Source of the DNA: an uncultured archaeon | GTDB taxonomy: Archaea > Halobacteriota > Methanosarcinia > Methanosarcinales > Methanoperedenaceae | Direction of reading: 5' to 3' | DNA: 9,988 bases | Assembly (NCBI GenBank): GCA_902386085.1 | Contig: CABMIA010000006.1 | Coordinates: forward strand, 1-9,988 | Shown: positions 1 to 6,140 of the stretch, piece by piece | Layout of the letters: each line of letters starts with the position of its first letter | Position numbering within the stretch: position 1 is the stretch's first letter | The notes under the pieces: generated by a model | Database searches by the model: none | Seen by the model: only the letters and a program-made list of their open reading frames with translations | What the model was told of the DNA's origin: nothing | Made by a program: the position numbers and the translations under genes

Positions 1-2537
1 TATCAGGAGAATTTAAAGCCTTAAGTTCTTTGTTTTTATTTTCTATCAGTGCATCGACAAGTTTAAGCTCATCGCTGTTTCCATCCAGCTTCTTTTTTAA
101 ATTGAACCGGTTATTGAGTCCTTCAAGCTGTGTTAAACACGCAGAAATCATCGCTGGAACATCTTTCAGGGATTCCAGATCTTTCTGCTTTGATGACTTC
201 AGGGATTCTATTTTATCTATTTGCCCAGCCGGGTCTTTCATTTCCTTTAAAGAGGCATCAAGCGATTTTATTTCAAGAACAGCGCTTTCAAAATGGGCTT
301 TAACGCCGTCTATTTCAATATCCAAACCGAACATGGAATTTAGCTTTTTTATCCTCTCGCTGCATTTATCAACTGCTGCAGGGATATCGGAAAGATTCTC
401 AAGGTCTCGATTTTTTGATGCGATGAGAGCACCTGTGCTTTCAAATTCCCTTACGGATTTTTGCATTTTTTCAAAATCTTTCTTACAGGATTGAAGCTTC
501 ATTGAAACTGTCTTTTGTTCTTCCTCATCTCCTGTGTGGATATCAAATCCAAGTGAAGGATAAGATGATACTAAAGCTTCGATTCTTAAGCGGCGTGAAA
601 CTACGCTTTCATGAACACCGGCATAGGCACCAAATTCCTTCTTTTTGGCTTCAATGAGCACCTTAAAATCATCACGCTGTTTTATGGGATTATTGAGTTG
701 CTTAAGTTCCTTTGATATACCCTCTAGTTTTTCCTCTATCTCTTTTAACTCTCTTTTCTTAGTATCTATCTCGTTCTTGAAATACTGGGTAAAATCATGG
801 ACCGAAGCGCATTTAACCCCATTCAGGATCGGACACAGACCCTCTGTTCCTGCAAGTTTCATATTGCTCCGGGTTTGTTTTAGTAATGAGCTTACAGCCG
901 CCTGCAGCTGGCTGAGTTCCTGCTGCTGTATCTCAAGTACTGTCTGCTGTTCTATAAGCGGGGCTAGAGCGAGCATATTATTCTCAAGTTGCTCAATTTC
1001 TGACGAAAGTGCATCTGCGCACTTTTCTTTTTCAACCGCCCCTCTCAATTCAAAACCGAGCCTGCTGAGCGATTCCAGGAAAGCGGAGAGGGCTTTTATT
1101 TCATCTTCAAGAGCCTTATGCTTCTCTACTGCGGGAATAAGCTGGCTTTTTCTGGATGCGAGGCCTGAAATCTCATTTCGCAGTTTTTCAGCCCGCGCTT
1201 CCTTTTCGTTTAATACTGAGATGTCTGATAACAGCTCACGGAGCGGCATCTCAAGGTTTTCTTTCAGATCCTTTATCTTAACTTCAAGTTCCGCCTGCTT
1301 ATTTCTTAAGGGTAAAAGGCGTGATAATTTCACCTTCTGCTCCTCGATCTCGCGCCCGATATCCTTCATCCGCTCCAGTTCTTTCCTGAGATTCGTAAGG
1401 CGGGAAACCATATCATTCATCGGGTCTTTAAGTTCTTTCTGAATCTCACTTATGGAATTTTCAAGCTCGCGCGCAGCTTCCATTTTTGGGATAAGCTGTT
1501 TCTTTTTATCTTCAAGTTCATTATTTTCCTGTGAAAGTCTGGATGAGCGCTCAAGCTTTTCCATAAGAGTGCTAATCTTAAAATCGAGCCTGGCTAAATC
1601 CTCTTTTAATTTATCCCTCTTCACGCGGGAGGAATTTAATTCTTTGAGCGCAAGGTTCTCTTTTTTGAACAATTCCTCAACAGGAAGCAGTTCTTTTACG
1701 ATTTTTCTGGCAGCCTCAGCGTGCTGGAGGTCTGAATTTGCCTTTTCGAGCTGCTTTCTTATTCCCTCAAGACGGACACGTTCACTGGCTATCTGTGAGG
1801 AAAGGATATCCAGTTGGGCCTTTTTCCCGGACAATTCTTCTTTTTTCCTGGTTAAAGAGGTGATGCTTATATTTATATCCCTCAGCCTTCAAAGCATTAA
1901 TTTCAATTTGCAGGGATTCTTTTTCGTTTTTCAATTCAGGATACCTCTCGGTGCGGGTACGCAGCGGTATCAAATCCCTCTCCAGCGAATCGATGGTTTT
2001 TTCAATAGCTGCCGTGACATCCCGAAGATTGGTATATGCGGTTTTATATTCCTCGACTCTCAGGATATTATCAAAAATCTTCTTTCTGGGTTCAGGGTTC
2101 AGGAGAAATGCTGTCGTAAACGTCCCCTGCGGAACGCCGACAGCATTTTCAAAAATAGAAGGGATATCCTCCGGCGACCTGATGTTATACAGGAGGTTGG
2201 ATGCGATCCAGTCAGTGACATCTTTCTTGCCCCTGATTTCGCTGACAGGCGTCCTGATAAGGTAATCGCTTCCGCCCAGTTTCCTGTGTATCGTATATTC
2301 GATTTCATCCTTTCCTTCCACAGTTACTGCGGCATAACCTGACTTTTCGCCATGTCTTCTGAAATCATCGATTTTTTTATAGGGAGGATAGTCGAATAAT
2401 ACATAGCCAATGGCTTCAAGGATGGTTGTCTTCCCGTGCCCGTTCTGGCCGCAGATGCCGTTGATGCCTGGAAGGAATTCAATGGTCTCATGGCTGTATG
2501 ATTTTATATTCTTCAATTCCACTGATTTGATGAGCAT
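1..2537 (-). CDS. rad50: Rad50/SbcC-like SMC-family ATPase, partial and frameshifted
   Basis: This is the ATPase and coiled-coil arm of the Mre11-Rad50 DNA-break repair complex. The N-terminal ATPase half starts at the ATG at 2537 and has Walker A GQNGHGKTT (residues 30-38) and a segment VPQGTFTTAF where the Q-loop is expected. After residue 219 (about 1881) this frame gives 32 unrelated residues and stops at 1782. In the frame one base over, heptad-rich sequence continues without a stop from about 1888 to the window start (KKEELSGKKAQL, RRLRIEALVSS). Cys codons at 833-835 and 809-811 mark the coil apex, about residue 568. The returning coil runs off the window, so Walker B and the ABC signature are not visible. 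The start directly abuts the mre11 stop (TGA|ATG), so the two are surely co-expressed. The family is certain. Whether the frameshift is biological or an assembly error cannot be told from the sequence. Confidence 0.9.
809..835 (-). other. Rad50 coil-apex cysteine pair (non-canonical zinc hook)
   Basis: At the turning point of the two coiled-coil arms the protein reads LCPILNGVKCAS, with Cys codons at 833-835 and 809-811. A canonical Rad50 hook is Cys-X2-Cys; here the two cysteines are seven residues apart (C-X7-C). Position and the preceding Pro-rich turn suggest that this is the dimerising hook. Zinc binding is inferred, not shown. Confidence 0.6.
1879..1881 (-). other. Frameshift site in rad50 (GGG run)
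   Basis: Read on the minus strand, GCT GAG GGA TAT leaves the Rad50 frame. Removing one G from the GGG run gives GAG GAT ATA AAT ATA AGC, which joins the 219-residue N-terminal part to the long open coiled-coil frame. A one-base insertion in this short homopolymer is the simplest explanation. The exact base cannot be fixed, because any +1 skip within a few codons would also restore the frame. Confidence 0.8.
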
Positions 2538-3836
2538 TCACGCATCTCCCATCATTGAAAGAAGGGTCTGGCGCGGCTTTTGTTCGGGAGCCTTTTCACC
2601 GGTCTTACCTTCATCCTGCGCTTCGCTTCTTATCTTTTCAAAGCACCATCGCAACTCCTTCTCGATCGCATTTTCTTCAATCCCTGCCGCAGCCATCCTT
2701 TTTACTTCGATCATGGTTTTTACTATTTCATCCACATTGTCCCTGTACCTTCCGTCAAGTTTTACCCTGTCTGAAAATACACGAAGCTCGATCTGCTCGC
2801 GCGTCAGGCCGCGCACGTCCCCTTCATTGATGGTGTACGATGAATTGCTTTTCAGGAGCTTTATTTCAGACCAGAGGGGTTTGAACTGTTCTATGAGCAT
2901 GTCCTTTATGCGCTCAAGGTTTACATCGGATTTCGGGAAGTTCATTTCGCCGTAGAGGAGGAGTTCGATGAGAGATTCTTGCTGGATTGCAGGTTCCCTG
3001 TCCAGCCTCTGGCTTATCGTTGAATAAAGTTCCTCCGGGGTGGCAATGCTGCTGATGTCGAGTTTGATTCTCCTCACAGTACGGGTTACCGGGGTTATGA
3101 GGTTTATACCGCTATCCTTTACATGATAGAATCCTTTCTGCAGGCCGTATTCGTTCATCGCGACCATTTCGACGCTGCCCGGATTGTATATCCAGCCATC
3201 TACCTCGTAGTTCATATGATAATGCCCCAGAGCCAGGTAGTCCACTGCTTCTTTCAGGGGCAAAAGAGTGTTATAATGAATTTCCCCCGGAGCCTCCTGC
3301 CTCATCTGCCCTGCCATGCCGAAGTGCATCATAAGGATGGTATATTTTTTCCCCCGCTCTGCATTTATTTTTTTAATCTCCTCTGCAATCTGCGCAACTA
3401 CCGAAACAGTGCTTGAACCAAGGAATCTCACCCCGAAGATGCGGAAATTATCGAGTTCAACAAAATCCCCCATAAGTTTGACGCCGGCCACCTCTTTCAG
3501 CTTTATGAGCCTGAGCAGGCCCTCGGAATTAAGCATGTCAAGCCAGCTATAGCCGTCCTGGTGGTATGCAAGATCATGATTTCCCTCAATGGCATAAACG
3601 CCTGTGGAAGGACTTTTCTTTTTTAATTCAGAAAGTACCTTGTGCGCCTGCCTGTAGGTGGGTGCGTTTATGTTGCGCTTGTGGAAAAGGTCGCCGGAGA
3701 TGAGGATGAACTCGACTTTGTGGTCTATCGCGTATTGGATGACTGACTGGAAAGCGCGGGCGTAGTCCCTGAAGCGTTCCTCAAGGCCGTACTGGGCATA
3801 GACGAGGTGGAAATAGCTCGCATGGAGGAAGTTCAT
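2538..3836 (-). CDS. mre11: Mre11/SbcD-type DNA repair nuclease with altered motif I
   Basis: A 432-residue calcineurin-like phosphoesterase, the normal size for archaeal Mre11, which would trim DNA ends with two Mn ions in complex with Rad50. Most metal-site motifs are intact: GDLFH (48-52), GNHD (85-88), MMHFG (169-173) and GHYH (204-207). Motif I is not: residues 7-12 read SYFHLV where the family has a D-x-H-L-G motif. The metal-binding Asp (D8 in Pyrococcus furiosus numbering) is therefore Tyr and the Gly after HL is Val, while His10 remains. The start at 3836 is supported by the conserved FLH strand right after it. No Shine-Dalgarno sequence precedes the ATG, so the transcript may be leaderless. 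Beyond the nuclease domain, a C-terminal region of about 200 residues probably contains the Rad50-binding part. The family is certain; activity is doubtful unless the base calls are wrong. Confidence 0.93.
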   Translation of the reverse strand: MNFLHASYFHLVYAQYGLEERFRDYARAFQSVIQYAIDHKVEFILISGDLFHKRNINAPTYRQAHKVLSELKKKSPSTGVYAIEGNHDLAYHQDGYSWLDMLNSEGLLRLIKLKEVAGVKLMGDFVELDNFRIFGVRFLGSSTVSVVAQIAEEIKKINAERGKKYTILMMHFGMAGQMRQEAPGEIHYNTLLPLKEAVDYLALGHYHMNYEVDGWIYNPGSVEMVAMNEYGLQKGFYHVKDSGINLITPVTRTVRRIKLDISSIATPEELYSTISQRLDREPAIQQESLIELLLYGEMNFPKSDVNLERIKDMLIEQFKPLWSEIKLLKSNSSYTINEGDVRGLTREQIELRVFSDRVKLDGRYRDNVDEIVKTMIEVKRMAAAGIEENAIEKELRWCFEKIRSEAQDEGKTGEKAPEQKPRQTLLSMMGDA

Positions 3837-3860
3837 GGGTAGTTGAGATGGTGCTTGGGG

Positions 3861-3867
3861 TTAAAAA
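3861..3867 (-). promoter_or_regulatory. TATA-like box for mre11-rad50
   Basis: On the minus strand TTTTTAA lies about 25-31 bases before the mre11 ATG. An archaeal transcript started from it would begin at or next to the ATG. This fits the absence of any ribosome binding site there. It is a weak, short match. Confidence 0.3.
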
Positions 3868-3933
3868 TGGTTGTGAGTGCGAAGTGAAAGTGTTTTGCTC
3901 ACGAACACATACACGCCGCATCCTGCATGGTTC

Positions 3934-3949
3934 GGAAAAGTTATTAAAG
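3934..3949 (+). promoter_or_regulatory. BRE/TATA-like promoter of the first DUF433-DUF5615 pair
   Basis: Purine-rich GGAAAAG followed by TTATTAAAG resembles an archaeal BRE plus TATA box, 40-55 bases before the ATG at 3989. A short leader with the weak ribosome-binding-like AAAGG at 3979-3983 would follow. The rest of the 152-base gap 3837-3988 shows only weak 5-bp inverted repeats (GTGAG/CTCAC, GTGTT/AACAC). Confidence 0.4.
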
Positions 3950-3988
3950 CCGCAAGTAATTGTTGTTATCGAAACATAAAAGGTCAAA

Positions 3989-4210
3989 ATGTTTGAAGAT
4001 AGAATAATAATCGACCCTGAAATAAGACACGGGAAGCCCGTCATAAAAGGGACCAGAGTTCCTGTAGATGTAATCCTCGGTTCTTTAGCCGGGGGCATGG
4101 AAGTAAGAGAAATTGCAGAAGAATACGGGATTACAGGGGAAGATGTGCGGGCTGCGATTGAATACGCTGCAAAAATCATAGCCAGTGAAGAAATCGGCGT
4201 CTATGCCTGA
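3989..4210 (+). CDS. DUF433 family antitoxin-type protein (first copy)
   Basis: A 73-residue DUF433 protein. It shows the family pattern RIIIDPEIRHGKPVIKGTRVPV near the N-terminus (in two blocks around GKPVIKGTR), then a helix-turn-helix-like stretch with REIAEEYGIT followed by EDVRAAIEYA. DUF433 proteins are usually encoded just before a DUF5615 PIN-like partner and are treated as the antitoxin of a VapBC-like pair; the fold resembles a DNA-binding winged helix, so self-repression is likely. That arrangement is seen here: its end overlaps the start of the next gene by 8 bases. The role as antitoxin is inferred from family and context. It is only distantly similar to the second copy at 5456-5704 (shared GKPVI.GTR core), so these are separate acquisitions or an old duplication. 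Confidence 0.9.
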   Translation: MFEDRIIIDPEIRHGKPVIKGTRVPVDVILGSLAGGMEVREIAEEYGITGEDVRAAIEYAAKIIASEEIGVYA

Positions 4211-4571
4211 GTTACGATTTTTATTGGATGCTGACATGCCCAGATCCAGCGCTGAGGTTATGCGAAGCATGGGTTTAGAGGTAGAAGATGTAAGGGATAT
4301 TGGAATGGGGAGCGCAAAGGATAAAGAAATAATCGAGTATGCGCTTAAAAACAACAGAGTAATTGTAACAAAAGATACTGATTTCGGAGAAGTTCTCAGA
4401 TATCCAAAGCATCCGGGAGCTATTATTTTCAGATTGCCTTATGCTTTCACATCAATGGAATTAAACAAACGGCTGAAAGAATTTTTCGAATCGATAAGAG
4501 TGGAAGAAATTAAAGATACAATTACCATTGTTGAGCTGTCAAGATACAGGAAAAGGAGCTTAAAAGATTAA
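4203..4571 (+). CDS. DUF5615 PIN-like toxin candidate (first copy)
   Basis: A 122-residue DUF5615 (PIN-like, Mut7-C related) protein, the usual partner of DUF433. The N-terminal strand RFLLDADMP carries a probable metal-binding Asp. Then come VEDVRDIGMGSAKDKEII and VIVTKDTDFGEVL with further acidic residues, and a C-terminal strand IVEL. In PIN-like nucleases such acidic residues bind metal for RNA cleavage; that activity is inferred here. I chose the ATG at 4203 over an in-frame GTG at 4185 because family members begin a few residues before the first beta strand. The start overlaps the DUF433 stop, so the two are translationally coupled with the antitoxin first. No truncation or missing acidic residue is evident. 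Confidence 0.87.
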   Translation: MPELRFLLDADMPRSSAEVMRSMGLEVEDVRDIGMGSAKDKEIIEYALKNNRVIVTKDTDFGEVLRYPKHPGAIIFRLPYAFTSMELNKRLKEFFESIRVEEIKDTITIVELSRYRKRSLKD

Positions 4572-4608
4572 TTTCAGCACGGGAATAGGTCCCCGGGTAT
4601 TAGGATGA

Positions 4609-4725
4609 AATCTGCCATGTGGGTCTATCGCCTGCTGTATTCAGAGCGAAATCGGAAATACGAGGATACGTTTCGTTTACACCGTTAGAAGCGGGACGAT
4701 TTATATATTGACAATAGAGGAATAA
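4609..4725 (+). pseudogene. Probable C-terminal remnant of a RelE/DUF4258-like toxin
   Basis: Between two genes, one frame opens after a TGA at 4606 and ends at a TAA at 4723-4725, only 3 bases before the ATG of the zinc-ribbon/AbrB gene. Its last residues, TRIRFVYTVRSGTIYILTI, have the two-strand pattern typical of the C-terminus of RelE-like or DUF4258 toxins. The upstream part (about 17 codons) has no start codon and no recognisable toxin sequence. YgiT-type zinc-ribbon antitoxins are commonly encoded directly after such toxins, so position and spacing fit. I infer a toxin that lost its N-terminal part. The match is short and chance is possible. Confidence 0.4.
4716..4720 (+). promoter_or_regulatory. 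Ribosome binding site for the zinc-ribbon/AbrB gene
   Basis: AGAGG ends 8 bases before the ATG at 4729. It lies inside the end of the putative toxin remnant, as expected for a once-coupled toxin-antitoxin pair. The nearby TTTATATATTG at 4700-4710 looks like a TATA box. It is probably too close to the ATG to give a transcript that includes this site, and in the remnant frame it simply encodes TIYIL. Confidence 0.55.
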
Positions 4726-4728
4726 AAT

Positions 4729-5019
4729 ATGACAAAATGCCCCCTGTGCGGAACAGAAATGAGGAAAGAACGTAAGGAGATAGAAAAAGGCGTATGGGCC
4801 ACTGTTGAGGTCTGTCCTCAATGCAAAGATGAATGGATAGATGAAAAAGAACACGACAGGCTTGTGGATTTGTTCAGGCGCAAAACCTTCAACCTTGGAG
4901 GCAGTATCGCTGTCAGAATACCCAAGGAAATAGCCGATGCCCTTTCCATACGGGAAGGAACAGAAGTAAATTTCTCTGTACAGGATAATAAGATAATAAT
5001 ATCAAAGGCAACCTCATAA
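4729..5019 (+). CDS. YgiT-type zinc ribbon fused to AbrB/MazE domain, antitoxin or regulator
   Basis: A 96-residue two-domain protein. Residues 1-45 form a zinc ribbon with two Cys-X2-Cys pairs, CPLC (4-7) and CPQC (29-32), in the arrangement of the YgiT/MqsA N-terminal domain. Residues 52-96 form a swapped-hairpin AbrB/SpoVT/MazE DNA-binding domain: LGGSIAVRIPKEIADAL, then REGTEVNFSVQDNKIIIS. The zinc ribbon usually binds a toxin and the AbrB part an operator, so the likely role is an antitoxin that represses its own locus. No intact toxin gene adjoins it; only a probable toxin tail lies upstream. A stand-alone transcriptional regulator is the alternative. Domain calls are firm and function is inferred. 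Confidence 0.85.
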   Translation: MTKCPLCGTEMRKERKEIEKGVWATVEVCPQCKDEWIDEKEHDRLVDLFRRKTFNLGGSIAVRIPKEIADALSIREGTEVNFSVQDNKIIISKATS

Positions 5020-5170
5020 ACTTGAGCGCTGGGCTGAATGCTGCCAATCTGAAATTACGGACTTTGCAAAAGAGCCAGCATCGGCTTAAAAATGCGGATA
5101 CCAACTTCGCAGCCTGCAAATTATTTGATTTCTACCCCTTCACCCTCTAATAACCCGGCCCTCTCATTAA

Positions 5171-5226
5171 TGCGCTATGGGGCGGGCGCGCAGGGTGGGC
5201 GCACGAGGTCTGCGGAGGCGCCGCAG
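5171..5226. other. GC-rich segment with hairpin potential
   Basis: A sharply GC-rich block in an AT-rich gap. CTGCGG (5210-5215) and CCGCAG (5221-5226) form a 6-bp hairpin with a 5-base loop. TGCGC (5171-5175) can pair with GCGCA at 5188-5192 or at 5199-5203. Such blocks in low-GC intergenic DNA can be structured RNA or a dispersed repeat. Neither can be decided from a single copy. Confidence 0.4.
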
Positions 5227-5227
5227 A

Positions 5228-5244
5228 ATTATAATTGTTATAAT
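5228..5244. repeat. AT-rich perfect inverted repeat
   Basis: ATTATAA-TTG-TTATAAT, 7-bp arms with a 3-base centre, lies 1 base after the GC-rich hairpin. It could be an operator, a promoter element or part of the same structured unit. Nothing convincing starts downstream until 5456. Confidence 0.5.
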
Positions 5245-5397
5245 ATCATTTCTTTGATAGAAGAAAAAATAGCCCACATCAAAACAAAAAATAAACCTTC
5301 ACCGCCCTGTTCAAAACCCTGCTGCAAGAGCTGATGACCGGGCGGCGCAGGTGGATGGGTTGAAGTTCAGATGATGGCAAATTCCCGGTACTTTGTA

Positions 5398-5423
5398 AAA
5401 GACAGTCAATTGTCTTTATATGA
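5398..5423 (+). promoter_or_regulatory. Promoter with overlapping palindromic operator, second DUF433-DUF5615 pair
   Basis: AAAGACA-GTCAAT-TGTCTTT is a perfect 7-bp inverted repeat at 5398-5417. Its right arm overlaps the TATA-like TTTATATGA at 5415-5423. A transcript starting about 25 bases further on would begin near 5445, close to the ribosome binding site AAGGTGA (5444-5450) of the ATG at 5456. A repressor bound here would block TBP, which fits autorepression by the encoded antitoxin. The operator role is inferred. Confidence 0.5.
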
Positions 5424-5455
5424 CCAAAGAGATAATAATAGATAAGGTGAAAACT

Positions 5456-5704
5456 ATGAAAGCTGAAAAATTGCTTGAACGCATCACTCTTGATCCCAAT
5501 GTTATGACAGGAAAACCCGTAATCAGGGGAACAAGACTTACGGTGCAGTTTATCCTGGGGTTATTGGCGCATGGCGCTTCTGTGGAGGAAATCCTTGAAG
5601 AATACAAAGGATTAACCAGGGAAGATATACAGGCATGTCTGCTATTTGCAACAGAATCCCTTGAAAACACCACATTTATGCCTTTGACTGCTGAGGCTTG
5701 TTAG
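5456..5704 (+). CDS. DUF433 family antitoxin-type protein (second copy)
   Basis: An 82-residue DUF433 protein with ERITLDPNVMTGKPVIRGTR at residues 8-27, a middle helix region VEEILEEYKGLTREDIQACL and a short tail. It would be the antitoxin and probable autorepressor for the next gene. The frame could also start at the ATG at 5420, but I prefer 5456. A good ribosome binding site (AAGGTGA) ends 5 bases before it, DUF433 proteins normally begin close to the RI.LDP motif, and 5420 lies within the TATA-like box. The TAG stop directly abuts the ATG of the DUF5615 partner. It is longer at the C-terminus than the first copy and differs through most of its length. Confidence 0.9.
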   Translation: MKAEKLLERITLDPNVMTGKPVIRGTRLTVQFILGLLAHGASVEEILEEYKGLTREDIQACLLFATESLENTTFMPLTAEAC

Positions 5705-6058
5705 ATGCGATTCATTGTGGATGAATGCACAGGGCCTGCAGTTGCACTGTGGTTGCGTCGTCAAAATCATGATGTGATTTCTGTATACGATGAAATCAGG
5801 GGAGCGGCTGATAGAGATGTTATCAAGAAAGCCTTTGAGCAATATCGCATACTGATCACAAATGACAAGGACTTTGGAGAGCTTATTTTTCGAGAGAAAA
5901 TGCCACATAGAGGTGTAGTTCTTTTGCGTCTTGAGGATGAGCGGGCTGCAAACAAAATTGCTGTATTGAAGCACTTACTTGAAAAATATGAAAATTCCCT
6001 TCCCGGAAATTTCATTGTTGTTACAGAAACCACTGTCAGAATAACGGGAAAGATGTGA
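5705..6058 (+). CDS. DUF5615 PIN-like toxin candidate (second copy)
   Basis: A 117-residue DUF5615 protein. MRFIVDECTGPAVALWLR opens with the first strand and its Asp. Then come HDVISVYDEIRGAADRDVI and ILITNDKDFGELIF, the characteristic Asp-rich motif, followed by GVVLLRLEDE and a C-terminal strand FIVVTETTVRI. The metal-binding acidic residues expected of the PIN-like fold are present, so a ribonuclease toxin is the best inference. GAGG at 5693-5696 provides a ribosome binding site inside the preceding gene, 8 bases before the ATG, and the two genes abut without a gap. It is clearly diverged from the first copy at 4203-4571, although motif order is the same. Confidence 0.88.
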   Translation: MRFIVDECTGPAVALWLRRQNHDVISVYDEIRGAADRDVIKKAFEQYRILITNDKDFGELIFREKMPHRGVVLLRLEDERAANKIAVLKHLLEKYENSLPGNFIVVTETTVRITGKM

Positions 6059-6140
6059 ATCGAAGAAATGACAGCATCAAAACCAACAGACATAAAAGCG
6101 TGCAAGCCCGCATACACAACAAAATAAAAATTTAGAAAGC

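Larger units (their letters stand above)
5020..5397 (+). other. Gene-poor stretch between two toxin-antitoxin loci
   Basis: About 380 bases without a convincing gene. An 80-codon open frame from the ATG at 5092 to 5334 exists, but it is rich in Ser, Pro and Asn, crosses a GC-rich hairpin segment, resembles no family I know, and has no clear ribosome binding site. Just after the AbrB stop, a different frame (5000-5089) reads plausibly as protein (LERWAECCQSEITDFAKE) but has no start. Other contents are the GC-rich segment at 5171-5226 and an AT-rich palindrome at 5228-5244, listed separately. The region may be decayed coding sequence or hold a small RNA. Confidence 0.5.

Noticed and set aside
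1782..1880. The 32-residue tail after Rad50 residue 219 as a true C-terminus
   Set aside because: It has no family resemblance, and the adjacent frame continues the coiled coil for hundreds of codons, so the tail is a product of the frameshift.
645..2342. Long plus-strand open frames (645-1442 and 1452-2342)
   Set aside because: They are antisense to the Rad50 coiled coil, are Ser/Phe-rich as expected from reading Glu/Lys-rich codons backwards, and match no family.
3873..3908. Inverted repeats GTGAG/CTCAC and GTGTT/AACAC between mre11 and the first DUF433 gene
   Set aside because: Arms are only 5 bases with long spacers and overlap each other; such pairs are expected by chance.
4600..4854. 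Minus-strand frame of 84 codons rich in Phe and aromatic residues
   Set aside because: It is antisense to the start of the zinc-ribbon gene and the toxin remnant, and has no recognisable domain.
5092..5334. 80-codon plus-strand frame as a gene
   Set aside because: Low-complexity Ser/Pro/Asn composition, no clear ribosome binding site, crosses the hairpin block, and no family resemblance; kept only as part of the gene-poor stretch.
5642..6117. Minus-strand frames antisense to the second DUF5615 gene
   Set aside because: The plus-strand gene is a clear family member with a ribosome binding site; the antisense frames show no domain.
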